In this document: positions 26,654-35,675 of the stretch, piece by piece | How positions within the stretch are numbered: the first letter of the stretch is position 1 | Layout: every line of letters starts with the position of its first letter | Translations under genes and position numbers: made by a program | Assembly: GCA_002423305.1 (NCBI GenBank) | Contig: DIVI01000118.1 | Coordinates: 1-42,074, forward strand | DNA length: 42,074 bases | Direction of reading: 5' to 3' | Origin: Methylococcus sp. UBA6136 | GTDB lineage: Bacteria > Pseudomonadota > Gammaproteobacteria > Methylococcales > Methylococcaceae | Notes under the pieces: generated by a model | Seen by the model: only the letters and a program-made list of their open reading frames with translations | Database searches by the model: none | What the model was told of the DNA's origin: nothing

Positions 26654-26752
26654 ATTTAAGCTTTACCAGAGTGTCATGAGAAAACCGGCCACCATTTCCA
26701 ACAAACCTCCAACGCCTCACCCAAAAGACATCGATTGCCGAGGAAAATGACC

Positions 26753-28009
26753 ATGAACGATTTTACTGCACTGTTCCTATTCGCCCTAGCGGCGTCCTTT
26801 GGCGTCGAATACTGGTTGTCCAGACGCCAGTCCGCTCACGTGCAATTACACCGTGAAGAGGTACCTGAAGCTTTCGACGACACCGTCAGTCCGGAAGCCC
26901 ATCGCAAGGCAGCCGACTACACCATCGACAAAGGGCGTCTTGGCGACATCGACCGGGTGATTGGTATCGCCGTGCTGTTGCTGTTCACGCTGGGCGGCGG
27001 CATCAATGTGATCGAAACCTGGTGGAGTGGTCTTGGGCTATCCCCGCTGGCGACGGGCGTTGGACTAATCCTGACCGCGCTCCTGCTCGTTCAACTCATC
27101 GAGCTGCCCCTGAGTCTTTACCAGACCTTCGTCATCGAGGAACGCTATGGTTTCAACCGTAATACCCCCGGGCAACTCGCAAAAGACCTTGGACTGCAAA
27201 CGCTGCTGAGCCTTGCCATTGGTGCCCCCCTGTTGGCACTCATTCTCTGGGTGATGGACTCAACGGGACAATTCTGGTGGCTGCTCGCCTGGGGTATCGT
27301 AATCGGTTTCTCGATCCTGATGAGTTGGGCCTACCCGACTTTCGTGGCCCCGCTGTTCAACCAATTTGCTCCTCTACCCGATGCAACATTGAAACAACGC
27401 ATTGAGGCACTGCTGGAACGCTGCGGTTTTCATAGCAAGGGCATCTTCGTCATGGATGGCTCAAAGCGCTCCGGCCACGGCAACGCCTATTTCACCGGCA
27501 TCGGTGACAGCAAGCGCATCGTTTTCTTCGACACACTGGTCGACTCGCTGGAACATGATGAACTTGAAGCTGTTCTCGCCCACGAACTGGGCCACTTCAA
27601 GCGCCGTCATGTGGTCAAGATGTTGCTCACCAGCTCCGCCATTACCCTGGCCGGTTTCGCACTACTGGGCTGGATCAGCCGGCAAGACTGGTTTTACGAG
27701 GGACTGGGAGTGCAATCACACTCAAATGCAACCGCACTGCTCCTGTTCATGCTGGTCGCGCCGGTATTCACTGTGTTCCTAAAACCCCTCATGGCCTTTT
27801 TTCAGCGTCGATACGAGTTTGAAGCCGATGACTTCGCTGCCAGCCATACCGAGGCAAAACATCTCATTAGCGCTCTGGTAAAACTGTATCGCGAAAATGC
27901 CAGCACCCTGACGCCAGACCCCTTGTATGCGGCGTTCCATTACAGCCATCCGCCCGCCGCCATTCGTATCGATAATCTGAACGGGAAAACCCGAACGCAA
28001 GCTTCATGA
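26753..28009 (+). CDS. M48 family zinc metalloprotease (Ste24/CAAX protease-like)
   Basis: A 418-residue polytopic membrane protease. The N-terminal part has several helices typical of the Ste24-type N-terminal domain, including LYQTFVIEERYGFNRNTP. The zinc site HELGH is at 277-281 with third ligand Glu357 in RRYEFEADDFA. Such proteins cleave membrane or prenylated proteins; the bacterial substrate is unknown. I chose ATG 26753, nine bases after GAGG; ATG 26747 and TTG 26735 are further upstream. Its stop overlaps the rsgA start (ATGA). Confidence 0.92.
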   Translation: MNDFTALFLFALAASFGVEYWLSRRQSAHVQLHREEVPEAFDDTVSPEAHRKAADYTIDKGRLGDIDRVIGIAVLLLFTLGGGINVIETWWSGLGLSPLATGVGLILTALLLVQLIELPLSLYQTFVIEERYGFNRNTPGQLAKDLGLQTLLSLAIGAPLLALILWVMDSTGQFWWLLAWGIVIGFSILMSWAYPTFVAPLFNQFAPLPDATLKQRIEALLERCGFHSKGIFVMDGSKRSGHGNAYFTGIGDSKRIVFFDTLVDSLEHDELEAVLAHELGHFKRRHVVKMLLTSSAITLAGFALLGWISRQDWFYEGLGVQSHSNATALLLFMLVAPVFTVFLKPLMAFFQRRYEFEADDFAASHTEAKHLISALVKLYRENASTLTPDPLYAAFHYSHPPAAIRIDNLNGKTRTQAS

Positions 28010-28944
28010 GCCCATCCGCGCCGGGCAAGGAACCGGACCAGCCAGCCGCCACACCGTGCTTTGGGCTCCTAGAAGGACTCATCCTCAGCCACCTAGGACA
28101 GGCCCTGGCGGTAGAGGGGCCAGACAAAAATATAGTACTCTGTCACACCCGCCGACAACTCGGAACCGTAGCGGTTGGCGACCGGGTCCTCTGGTCCCCT
28201 CAGGATGGCGATTTGGGACGAGTGGAGAAGATTCTTCCGCGCAGAAGCCTGCTGACCCGGCCCGCCCATGGCGGGCGGATTCGACCGGTGGCCGCAAACC
28301 TCGATCAAATGGTGGTCGTGGTGGCACCGGAACCCGAACCTGACTGGCTATTGGTGGATCAGTATGCCGCCGCCAGCGAACACCGTTCACTGGATGTTTG
28401 CATCGTCATCAACAAGGCTGACCGCGTAACGCAACGCTCGGCCGTCGAGGAAACGCTGGCCACCTATCAGGCGATCGGCTACGTCTGCCACCTTGTCAGC
28501 GCGAAAACAGGGGAAGGTCTTGGGGAACTGCGGGAAAGCCTCAAGAACCGATGCAGCATGCTGGCCGGTCAGTCCGGCGTCGGCAAGTCATCACTCACCA
28601 ACGCGCTGCTGCCCGGAAAAAATCTGCGCACACGAGAACTGTCGGAGAAGGCCGGCCTCGGCCGGCATACCACCACGGCGGCCATGCTCTACCACCTCCC
28701 GGAAGGGGGCGATCTCATCGACAGCCCAGGCGTCGCGGTTTTCGGCCTGGCAGAAATGAATGCCGCCGACTTGGCCTCCGGTTACCGCGAGTTCCGGGAT
28801 TTATTGACTCAATGCCAGTTCAACGACTGCCGACACATTCAGGACAAAGGCTGCGCCGTCCGCGAAGCAGTTGATGGAGGCCGTATCGATGCTTCCCGTT
28901 ATGAAAGGTTCATCAAGCTTCTAGGAAAAATGCACCTCGCCTGA
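28006..28944 (+). CDS. rsgA: Ribosome small subunit-dependent GTPase RsgA
   Basis: A 312-residue circularly permuted GTPase for late 30S maturation. An N-terminal OB-fold precedes G4 (NKAD), then G1 (GQSGVGKSSL) and G3 (DSPGV), the permuted order. The C-terminal zinc site is CQFNDCRHIQDKGC (CxxxxCxHxxxxxC). Its ATG overlaps the M48 protease stop by four bases. A bidirectional terminator follows. Confidence 0.96.
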   Translation: MSPSAPGKEPDQPAATPCFGLLEGLILSHLGQALAVEGPDKNIVLCHTRRQLGTVAVGDRVLWSPQDGDLGRVEKILPRRSLLTRPAHGGRIRPVAANLDQMVVVVAPEPEPDWLLVDQYAAASEHRSLDVCIVINKADRVTQRSAVEETLATYQAIGYVCHLVSAKTGEGLGELRESLKNRCSMLAGQSGVGKSSLTNALLPGKNLRTRELSEKAGLGRHTTTAAMLYHLPEGGDLIDSPGVAVFGLAEMNAADLASGYREFRDLLTQCQFNDCRHIQDKGCAVREAVDGGRIDASRYERFIKLLGKMHLA

Positions 28945-28967
28945 GGCATAAAATCCGAGAGACCTTA

Positions 28968-29002
28968 TAAACAAAAGGCGCCACTGCGGCGCCTTTTGTT
29001 TA
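28968..29002. terminator. Bidirectional rho-independent terminator
   Basis: A perfect inverted repeat TAAACAAAAGGCGCC, loop ACTGC, GGCGCCTTTTGTTTA. The A/T flanks give a U tract in both directions, so it can end rsgA on the plus strand and the DUF2333 gene on the minus strand, whose stop lies 15 bases away. Confidence 0.9.
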
Positions 29003-29016
29003 ACTTGAAACCGATT

Positions 29017-30045
29017 TTATCCCTGCTGTAACAAACTCCGCAGGTCGATTGTTGCGGCGTTGGCCCGCGCAATGTAATTAGCCAAGGTCAGCGAGTAATT
29101 GGCAAAAAGACCGAACCCACTGCCATTCAAAATGACTGGGCTCAAGTGGGATTCCTGACTATTCTCAAGTTCCCTGACGATCTGCTGCAAGGAAACCAGC
29201 GCCGTTTTGTTGCCAAGAATGTCCCTGAAATCGAACTCAATGGCCTTTAGCACCAGCATCGCCGCCCACGCATAACCCCGCGCTTCAAAAAAACGATCAT
29301 CCAGTTTAAGCCAAGGCGTGCGGCCCAGCTCCGTATGACGCTCCTCTGACCCTTCAGGCAATCGGTCAGCCGTACTGGCACTCAAGCGGTTAGAGTAGTC
29401 TCCCAGTCGCTTCTCAAGGACCTCAAGGTACTGGCGAAGGTTATCGGCACGGGCATAGAAATTTGCATCTCGCTTTCTCAGGCGCTCGCGATATGCCTCC
29501 AGCGACTCTACCCCTTTTTCGTATTCGGATTCTGAGGAAGGTAGCTGCCAAGATCGGTAATCAAAGTAAAGAAAGGGCTCCCCCTTGGAGAGATCAGGAT
29601 CTTCCTGGGACTGGGTTTGCGAGCGGGCAATATTGTTACGCAGGGCGGTGGTTGCATCACGCAGGGCAATCAGCGCACCCAATTCCCAGTTAGGAATATT
29701 GTCCAGCATCACACTGGGCGGGAAAACGTCGTTCATCAGAAAGCCGCCCGGCTTGTGCAGCAGCGTATTAGCGATCTCGATGAGCGTCGTCGTGTAGGTA
29801 TACCCCAGGGGCAATTCCTTGGGATTTTCTACGTTGGCCGCCTCGGCCGCTTCCTCGACAACATCAAATGGGTTTGGCTCACGGCTCCAATACCATCCAA
29901 GGGCATACAAGATCAGGCAGATACCCAGCAGACCACCCAGAACCCGTGCAAAAATGCGGTTCTGAAACAGAGAGCGCAGATTGAATCCATTGTTCCTGGA
30001 TGAAGGATTTTGCATCTCGCTTTGTGATGGGTCGGGTACTGACAT
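29017..30045 (-). CDS. DUF2333 family membrane protein
   Basis: A 342-residue protein matching the DUF2333 family by its overall architecture and segments such as TTTLIEIANTLLHKPGGFLMNDVFPP and WELGALIALRDATTALRNNIARSQ. A cytoplasmic tail of about 35 residues precedes one transmembrane helix (about 36-52), and the remainder is predicted periplasmic and mainly helical. Function is unknown. The ATG at 30045 follows a 283-base gap, so it has its own promoter or reads from a long leader. A terminator follows the stop. Confidence 0.85.
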   Translation of the reverse strand: MSVPDPSQSEMQNPSSRNNGFNLRSLFQNRIFARVLGGLLGICLILYALGWYWSREPNPFDVVEEAAEAANVENPKELPLGYTYTTTLIEIANTLLHKPGGFLMNDVFPPSVMLDNIPNWELGALIALRDATTALRNNIARSQTQSQEDPDLSKGEPFLYFDYRSWQLPSSESEYEKGVESLEAYRERLRKRDANFYARADNLRQYLEVLEKRLGDYSNRLSASTADRLPEGSEERHTELGRTPWLKLDDRFFEARGYAWAAMLVLKAIEFDFRDILGNKTALVSLQQIVRELENSQESHLSPVILNGSGFGLFANYSLTLANYIARANAATIDLRSLLQQG

Positions 30046-30328
30046 ACTGGAAATCCTGTTGCGTTAGCTCTAGCCCTAGGGAGTATACAACACCGCCTTA
30101 TCACCCTTTTCTTGACACCAGGGTAAAAGCAAGGACGTAGAAGGACCGATTGGTCCTGAGAATAGTAGCTGTTTGGGGGAAGATGGGGATACAGAGGCAA
30201 CCCAGGCTGGACTGGATGGGGGGGAGGTCGTCACCCGAACTGCCTCTGTGAGCGAATTTTAGCCTAATTTTTGTAAATTTGCATTTTTAATTTCAAGCCT
30301 GACTGTACGTTAAAGCGAGAAAAGCAGG
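30046..30328. other. Intergenic region with a long stem between xerC and the DUF2333 gene
   Basis: 283 bases with no coding frame I trust. On the minus strand it would be the 3' end of the xerC transcript and the leader of the DUF2333 gene. An A/T-rich block near 30255-30300 (including TAAAAT) is followed by an ACAGAGGCA/TGCCTCTGT pair (30191-30199 and 30241-30249, perfect 9 bp), a run of C residues, and a second hairpin AGGACC-AATC-GGTCCT near 30145-30160. A TATACT on the minus strand near 30084 could be a -10, but no good -35 is seen. It does not match any RNA family I know. Confidence 0.4.
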
Positions 30329-31255
30329 CTATTCGGGATAGTGTTTTGACTTCTTGCTGGCGCGGGCTCGCGGGTGAGTTCGGTCATATACGCTGGCAAG
30401 ACGCTGGAAATCGAGGTGCGTGTAAACTTGGGTTGTGCTCAGATTGGCGTGTCCCAGCAACTCCTGCACTGCCCGCAAATCACCGCTTGACTCAAGCAGA
30501 TGACTGGCAAAGGAATGCCGCAGTACGTGGGGATGGAGATGCTCAGGAATCCCCTGCTTTTTTTGCCAGCGCTCCAATCGTGCCTGCACGGTTCGCTGAG
30601 CGATGCGATCACCGCGACGACTCAGGAATAGCGCCGGCTCGGCAGTGGCAATGATCTGCTTTCGTACCAAAAGCCAGCGCTCAAGTGCCTTGCTGGCAAA
30701 CTTGCCAACGGGAATATGGCGAGACTTGCGACCTTTGCCCTGTCGCACAAGTAGCGAACCGCCCGGCAAATCAAGGTCGACCAGGTCCAACGATGTGAGT
30801 TCGGTCAGGCGCAGACCGGACGAGTATAAGAGCTCCCACATGGCGACATCGCGCAATTCCAGCACATCATCGACGGGGGCCTCCAAGAGGCCGATCATCT
30901 GATCAACATCGAGCAGTTTCGGCAAGGTCTTGGGCGCTTTTGGCGCTCGAAGTCCTGCCGCGGGGTTGTGCTCCAACTCACCTTGCCGGATTAGAAAATC
31001 TAAAAAGCCGCGAATGGCGGACAACGCCCGCTGCAGGCTTCGGCTACCCAAACCATTGCGGTGGCGGTGCGCCACATGATCACGCAGGTCCGCCGACTGC
31101 AGCGCAACCCAGGCGCTAATGTCTCGTTCAGCGCAGAAATCAACCAACTGCTGAAGATCACGAGCATAGGCATCCGACGTGTGAGCAGACACCCGCCGCT
31201 GAAAGCGCAACCGATCTAAGTAGACTTCGAGCTGGCGGCGGGCGGAGCTATCCAA
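30329..31255 (-). CDS. xerC: Tyrosine recombinase XerC
   Basis: A 308-residue site-specific recombinase that, with XerD, resolves chromosome dimers at dif. The N-terminal SAM-like domain is followed by the catalytic domain: Arg in SGLRLTEL, Lys in KGRKSRHIPV, HxxR in HVLRHSFASHL, His in LGHANL and nucleophile Tyr in TTQVYTHL. The best start is TTG at 31255 (MDSSARRQLEVYLDRL), five bases after the DUF484 stop; no ATG or GTG fits the family N-terminus. Order lptM-lysA-dapF-DUF484-xerC is classic. Confidence 0.95.
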   Translation of the reverse strand: MDSSARRQLEVYLDRLRFQRRVSAHTSDAYARDLQQLVDFCAERDISAWVALQSADLRDHVAHRHRNGLGSRSLQRALSAIRGFLDFLIRQGELEHNPAAGLRAPKAPKTLPKLLDVDQMIGLLEAPVDDVLELRDVAMWELLYSSGLRLTELTSLDLVDLDLPGGSLLVRQGKGRKSRHIPVGKFASKALERWLLVRKQIIATAEPALFLSRRGDRIAQRTVQARLERWQKKQGIPEHLHPHVLRHSFASHLLESSGDLRAVQELLGHANLSTTQVYTHLDFQRLASVYDRTHPRARASKKSKHYPE

Positions 31256-31260
31256 ACGAG

Positions 31261-31965
31261 TCAGGGCGCATCATTAATTAGAGTAGACAATTTCGCCGCC
31301 AGCACTTCACTCATCTGTCGCAGAAAAACCGACCCCATATCGGCATGGAAGCGTTGCGCCTCGCGGCTGCCGATCCCAAAGATCCCGCGCATGCCGGCGT
31401 GGCGTAGCGCGATGACCGCATAGGATTGAACCAGCTCGGCATCTTCGCCGAACAAAAAACCCACATGTTCGGCATCAGGTTTTCCACAAAGGGGCTTGTC
31501 TCCCACGATGACACCATCACACCAGATGCCACTCGGGCTATCCGGGACCACGAACAGATTTGAAACCGCACTCTCTCGCTGAGGTTCCAGGATACGAATG
31601 ACAACGAAATCCGTCTGGAAATACTCATGCAAGCCCCAATCCAGGCTAGCCAGAACGTCCTCGACACTTTTGGCCTCCAAAAGCGTCAGGGTCAGTTGGT
31701 GGATACGCTGATACAGGACATCGTTATCACGAGCAATCTGCACCAGTTCATCGAGTTGCTTGAGCAAGCGATGATTCTTTTCCCTCAACAAACCCAGTTG
31801 CCGGGCGACTAACGATACCGCCTCACCACTGGGGTGCGGCACCGTCATCCCCTCCAGCAACGACAGATGATCCTTAAAGAAAGCGGGATGGTCCTGCAGG
31901 TAAGCTTCAACCTCTTCTGGACTCAAACTGCCGTTATCCAACTGGGGCGAAATAAGGGGATTCAT
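31261..31965 (-). CDS. DUF484 family GAF-like protein
   Basis: A 234-residue soluble protein. The N-terminal segment EEVEAYLQDHPAFFKDHLSLLEGMTVPHPSG and following heptad region are typical of DUF484 (YigA-type), with a GAF-like C-terminal domain (about 95-230). Its role is unknown, but the dapF-DUF484-xerC linkage is strongly conserved. The ATG at 31965 overlaps the dapF stop by four bases. Confidence 0.92.
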   Translation of the reverse strand: MNPLISPQLDNGSLSPEEVEAYLQDHPAFFKDHLSLLEGMTVPHPSGEAVSLVARQLGLLREKNHRLLKQLDELVQIARDNDVLYQRIHQLTLTLLEAKSVEDVLASLDWGLHEYFQTDFVVIRILEPQRESAVSNLFVVPDSPSGIWCDGVIVGDKPLCGKPDAEHVGFLFGEDAELVQSYAVIALRHAGMRGIFGIGSREAQRFHADMGSVFLRQMSEVLAAKLSTLINDAP

Positions 31966-32792
31966 AGTTCAATAGTTCCTTCAAAAACCGTTTTGGCTGG
32001 CCCCTTCATATAAACCGGATGTCCCCGCCCCTGCCATTCGATGATCAATAAGCCGCCGGGCAACTCCACGGACACCGGACTGGCCAGCAACCCCTGTTCA
32101 ATACCGACTACAGAGGCTGCACAGGCTCCGCTACCACAAGCCAGCGTTTCACCCGAGCCACGCTCGAATACCCGGAGCCGGACATGGTGTACATCAAGAA
32201 TCTGCATGAAGCCAACATTCACGCGCTCGGGAAACAAGGGATGGCTTTCCAAACGGGGACCCAATGACTCCACCGGAGCGGTATCGACATGATCGACCAC
32301 GAGCACAGCGTGCGGATTACCCATAGAAACGGCCCCAAAGGAGCACGTCTGCCCTTCAATATCCAGTGCATACAGCGGTTGCTCAGCCTCGACATTCATT
32401 GGAATCCCTGCTGGAGCAAGGCGCGGAACCCCCATATTGACCAGCACTTGGCCACCATCAGCATGCCGGAGCACCAATCGCCCGGCATCCGTATCCACCT
32501 GAATTTCGTCCTTGTCAGACAAGCCCTGTTCGCGCACGAATCGGGCAAAACAGCGGGCCCCATTACCGCACTGGGCGACTTCACTACCGTCGGCGTTGAA
32601 GATTCGATAACGAAAATCGGCATGAGCGTGATGGGCTGACTCCACCAGCAAGACCTGGTCGCAGCCCACTCCAAAATGCCGATCAGCAATAAACCGGATT
32701 TTCTCGGGCGATAGCTGAACTTTTTGCCGAACCGCATCGACCACGACAAAGTCATTTCCCAAGCCCTGCATTTTCACGAACTTCAACAGCAT
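31962..32792 (-). CDS. dapF: Diaminopimelate epimerase
   Basis: A 276-residue enzyme that interconverts LL- and meso-diaminopimelate for lysine and peptidoglycan synthesis. The catalytic Cys pair is Cys75 (QCGNGARC) and Cys219 (LACGSGACA), with KMQGLGNDFVVVD at the N-terminus. The start is ATG 32792, three bases after lysA. Confidence 0.97.
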   Translation of the reverse strand: MLLKFVKMQGLGNDFVVVDAVRQKVQLSPEKIRFIADRHFGVGCDQVLLVESAHHAHADFRYRIFNADGSEVAQCGNGARCFARFVREQGLSDKDEIQVDTDAGRLVLRHADGGQVLVNMGVPRLAPAGIPMNVEAEQPLYALDIEGQTCSFGAVSMGNPHAVLVVDHVDTAPVESLGPRLESHPLFPERVNVGFMQILDVHHVRLRVFERGSGETLACGSGACAASVVGIEQGLLASPVSVELPGGLLIIEWQGRGHPVYMKGPAKTVFEGTIEL

Positions 32793-32795
32793 GAA

Positions 32796-34046
32796 CTAAT
32801 CCAGCAATATTCGTTCGCTTTGAAACAGTTCGGCCACCGTCTCGCGAGGCCTTGCCAGATGGGCCCTCAACCCATCCACCAGAATTTCGGCTACACGAGG
32901 GCGGGCGTTGTAATTGGAACTCATGCAGAAACCATAGGCTCCCGCCGAACGCACCGCCAGCAAATCCCCCTCCGCAATAGCAAGTTCACGATCCTTGCCA
33001 AGAAAATCGCCGGTCTCGCAGACCGGTCCCACCACATCGTAGCGGTGGAACTCCGCCTGATCATTGGGTTGAACCGGAATAATGGCCTGCCATGCCTGAT
33101 AGAGCGAGGGCCGAATCAGGTCGTTCATGGCGGCATCAACAATAGCGAAACGCTTGGCCCCGTTCGTCTTGAGATATTCCACCCGCGTCAGCAGGATACC
33201 TGCATTGCCCACTATGGCCCGGCCCGGCTCGATGAAAATCTCGTAATCCAAATCCTGGAGTCGCCGTGACAGCACTTCTGCATAGGCGGCCGGTTCGGGC
33301 GGCGTTTCATCGTTATACCGAATCCCCAAGCCGCCACCCAGATCGAGATGACGGATAACAATCCCCTCCTCCCTGAGGCGCCCAGCAATAAGCAGAACTC
33401 GGTCAAGGGCATCGACAAACGGCTCCAGCGAGGTGAGCTGCGAACCAATATGACAGTCAATTCCCACCACCTCGAGATGCGGCATGGCTGCCGCTCGCCG
33501 ATAGTGAGCCATCGCCTCATCCACGTCGATGCCGAACTTGTTTTCTTTCAGCCCGGTGGAAATATAAGGATGGGTTTGCGCATCGACGTCAGGGTTGACT
33601 CGCAGAGAAACGGCCGCAACGCAACCTAATTCACCCGCAATACGATTCAGCCGATCCAGCTCACCCGGCACCTCGACATTGAAACACCGGATACCAACTT
33701 CGAGAGCACGGCGCAATTCGTCCTCACGCTTGCCCACCCCGGAGAAGACGATTTTCGAGGGCTCGCCCCCGGCCGCGAGCACCCGCTCCAATTCACCAAC
33801 GGAGACGATGTCAAAACCCGAACCGAGACGCGCCAGCACATTCAATACTGCCAGATTGGAATTCGCCTTGACGGCGTAGCACACCAGGTGGGGATGCGCC
33901 GCAAAGGCATTGTCGAAGGCATGCCAGTGCCGCTCCAGCGTGGCACGAGAATAGACGTAACAGGGGGTGCCGAATTTCGCCGAAATGTCAGTCAGGGAGA
34001 CGTCCTCGGCGTACAAAGACGTCCCGCGATAGTTGAAGTGATCCAT
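32796..34046 (-). CDS. lysA: Diaminopimelate decarboxylase
   Basis: A 416-residue PLP enzyme that makes L-lysine from meso-diaminopimelate. Lys60 in YAVKANSN is the cofactor-binding residue; HIGSQL, LGGGLGIRY, IEPGRAIVGNAG and VGPVCETGDFLGKDR are the other family blocks. It overlaps the lptM stop by one base (TAATG). It reads in one operon with dapF, whose product is its substrate. Confidence 0.97.
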   Translation of the reverse strand: MDHFNYRGTSLYAEDVSLTDISAKFGTPCYVYSRATLERHWHAFDNAFAAHPHLVCYAVKANSNLAVLNVLARLGSGFDIVSVGELERVLAAGGEPSKIVFSGVGKREDELRRALEVGIRCFNVEVPGELDRLNRIAGELGCVAAVSLRVNPDVDAQTHPYISTGLKENKFGIDVDEAMAHYRRAAAMPHLEVVGIDCHIGSQLTSLEPFVDALDRVLLIAGRLREEGIVIRHLDLGGGLGIRYNDETPPEPAAYAEVLSRRLQDLDYEIFIEPGRAIVGNAGILLTRVEYLKTNGAKRFAIVDAAMNDLIRPSLYQAWQAIIPVQPNDQAEFHRYDVVGPVCETGDFLGKDRELAIAEGDLLAVRSAGAYGFCMSSNYNARPRVAEILVDGLRAHLARPRETVAELFQSERILLD

Positions 34047-34225
34047 TAATTGGGCGCGGAAGGTTCGACTTCAGGGGCCTGTTGGGCGGGTGCCTGCCTC
34101 GGCGCCTGGGCTTTGCCCGACGAACGCGGCTCACGTCCCTCCATGTACAGCGGTCCTTTCTGACCACACCCAAACAGCAGAAAGGCGGATACAAAAAGCC
34201 ACGCCGTTCGCTCGATTCTTATCAT
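34046..34225 (-). CDS. lptM: LptM-like lipoprotein
   Basis: A 59-residue lipoprotein. A signal peptide ends in the lipobox LFGC with acylated Cys20, followed by the LptM signature CGQKGPLYM and a Pro/Ala/Gln-rich tail. LptM assists maturation of the LptD/E LPS translocon in the outer membrane. The ATG at 34225 is the one giving a normal signal peptide; an upstream ATG at 34276 would add 17 unlikely residues. Located upstream of lysA as in many gammaproteobacteria. Confidence 0.88.
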   Translation of the reverse strand: MIRIERTAWLFVSAFLLFGCGQKGPLYMEGREPRSSGKAQAPRQAPAQQAPEVEPSAPN

Positions 34226-34309
34226 GACATTCGTGAATTGATCAAAAACATAGCCCCGCATTCTAATCGAAAACACCCCAGCCAGACGGTCTCGAGCTCA
34301 GTGGTTCGG

Positions 34310-34858
34310 CTATTTGCGGGCGTCCAGAGCATTCTGGTAGTACTTGTGAACGAGCTTCTCCTGGTTTTCCAGAAGGAAATCAATGCTGGGCTCACACCTC
34401 ATCGCTTTCTCCAGGGCCCTGCGGGTAGCCTCGCGATGGATGTTGAATAGCGCTTCATGATCAAGATCCGCAACAGTGGTAATTCCGGGATTGAGCCAGA
34501 CCGAGACGATTATCCCCAGATCGTTGGCCTTTTCCTTGGGGATAGTCCCATTACGCACCGCATCCAGCACACCATTGGCAATCGCACCCTGGACAGTCCC
34601 CATGAGAATATTGGTATACGCAGTCGCCTTGACCGTCACCTTGCTGACCATCAGCGTGGCGGGGCGCACCATCATGTCCGTATTCATGAGCGCCAGGACC
34701 CGCGTATGACCCTTGACCTGATCACCCAGGAGATTGGCGAAGGCCGTGCCAAAGGGCCCGTCCAGTTCACCGATGACCACCTCCGGCTCGGCCGCCGTGA
34801 AAGGCGGACCCCCTGCAACCAGAGCCTCGCCAGTCCGCATGATAATTCTCTCGCTCAT
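34310..34858 (-). CDS. Formaldehyde-activating enzyme (Fae) family homologue
   Basis: A 182-residue Fae-family protein: TGEALV near the N-terminus, GTAFANLLGDQVKGHTRVLAL, RPATLMVSKVTVK, GTVQGAIANGVLDAV and NDLGIIVSVWLNP. Fae condenses formaldehyde with tetrahydromethanopterin. The family's catalytic His (His22 in the Methylobacterium enzyme, as I recall it) aligns with Glu24 here, so it may not be a classic Fae but one of the Fae-like paralogues. No tetrahydromethanopterin pathway gene is near it. The ATG at 34858 has AAGGTG upstream. It stands alone, divergent from exbB. Confidence 0.85.
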   Translation of the reverse strand: MSERIIMRTGEALVAGGPPFTAAEPEVVIGELDGPFGTAFANLLGDQVKGHTRVLALMNTDMMVRPATLMVSKVTVKATAYTNILMGTVQGAIANGVLDAVRNGTIPKEKANDLGIIVSVWLNPGITTVADLDHEALFNIHREATRRALEKAMRCEPSIDFLLENQEKLVHKYYQNALDARK

Positions 34859-34971
34859 CCTTCGACACCTTATGTTTGATAACTGAAATAAGGAGCCGGA
34901 TTATCCAGAGCCCACCCGAACGCCGCAACCTGATCTCGCCTGCCCAAAAAACTCGAGGCGAGAGTGCGGAT

Positions 34972-34979
34972 GGTAGAAT
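34972..34979 (+). promoter_or_regulatory. Candidate extended -10 promoter for exbB-exbD-lpxK
   Basis: The sequence TGGTAGAAT ends at 34979 and fits an extended -10 (TGnTAGAAT) about 70 bases upstream of exbB. No good -35 is seen at 17 bases, which extended -10 promoters can lack. Confidence 0.3.
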
Positions 34980-35050
34980 CCGCGAGGTAATGGCGATCCA
35001 GACCCCAAACCAAACCGCCTCTCACACACCACCATGCGAGTGTATTGATC

Positions 35051-35662
35051 GTGCTAGAAATCATCAAACTGGGCGGCTGGATGATGGCCCCCATCATTGC
35101 CTGCTCCGTTGTCGCGATGGCCATCATAGGAGAACGGCTCTGGGCGCTGAGAACTTCGCGGATCATGCCCGCCGAACTCATCCCCCAAGTGTGGGACCTG
35201 CACCGTAATCAGAAGCTGGATGCCGTGGCCCTGCGCAATCTCAAAACCGGTTCTCCCTTGGGCACCATTGTTGCCGCAGCCCTCTCCAGCCAAAAAGAAG
35301 GGCGCGAGGCCATGAAGGAAAATGTCGAGCAAGCCGGGCGTCAGGTGGTACATGAACTGGAGCGCTACCTGAATACGCTGGGCACCATCGCCTCCATCTC
35401 ACCCTATCTTGGCCTGCTTGGCAGCGTACTGGGCATGATGAAGGTCTTTGCGACCTTCTCTTCAGCGGGAAGCGATATCGCCAACCCCGCACAACTCGCC
35501 GGCGGCATTTCCGAAATCCTCATTGCCACGGCGGCGGGTCTTGCAGTGGCCATTCCCACACTGATCTTCTACCGCTATTTTCAAGGCAGGGTGGCCGAGC
35601 TGACGGTGCACATGGAGGAGGAAGCGGTAGAGCTGATCGGCGCACTCAATCGCCCTTCCTGA
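35051..35662 (+). CDS. exbB: ExbB/TolQ-family proton channel subunit
   Basis: A 203-residue MotA/TolQ/ExbB protein. Helix 1 lies at about 8-26 (GGWMMAPIIACSVVAMAIIGERLW); a cytoplasmic loop is followed by two more helices with ISPYLGLLGSVLGMM and EILIATAAGLAVAIPTLI, the family proton-channel signature. The start is GTG at 35051 rather than TTG 35045, because the resulting N-terminus (MLEIIKLGGW) matches ExbB proteins I recall. Followed by exbD after 13 bases. Confidence 0.93.
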   Translation: MLEIIKLGGWMMAPIIACSVVAMAIIGERLWALRTSRIMPAELIPQVWDLHRNQKLDAVALRNLKTGSPLGTIVAAALSSQKEGREAMKENVEQAGRQVVHELERYLNTLGTIASISPYLGLLGSVLGMMKVFATFSSAGSDIANPAQLAGGISEILIATAAGLAVAIPTLIFYRYFQGRVAELTVHMEEEAVELIGALNRPS

Positions 35663-35675
35663 TCGGACCGTCACC

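Noticed and set aside
30329..31255. xerC as integrase of a mobile element
   Set aside because: It lies in the conserved lptM-lysA-dapF-DUF484-xerC order and has the XerC length, so it is the housekeeping recombinase.
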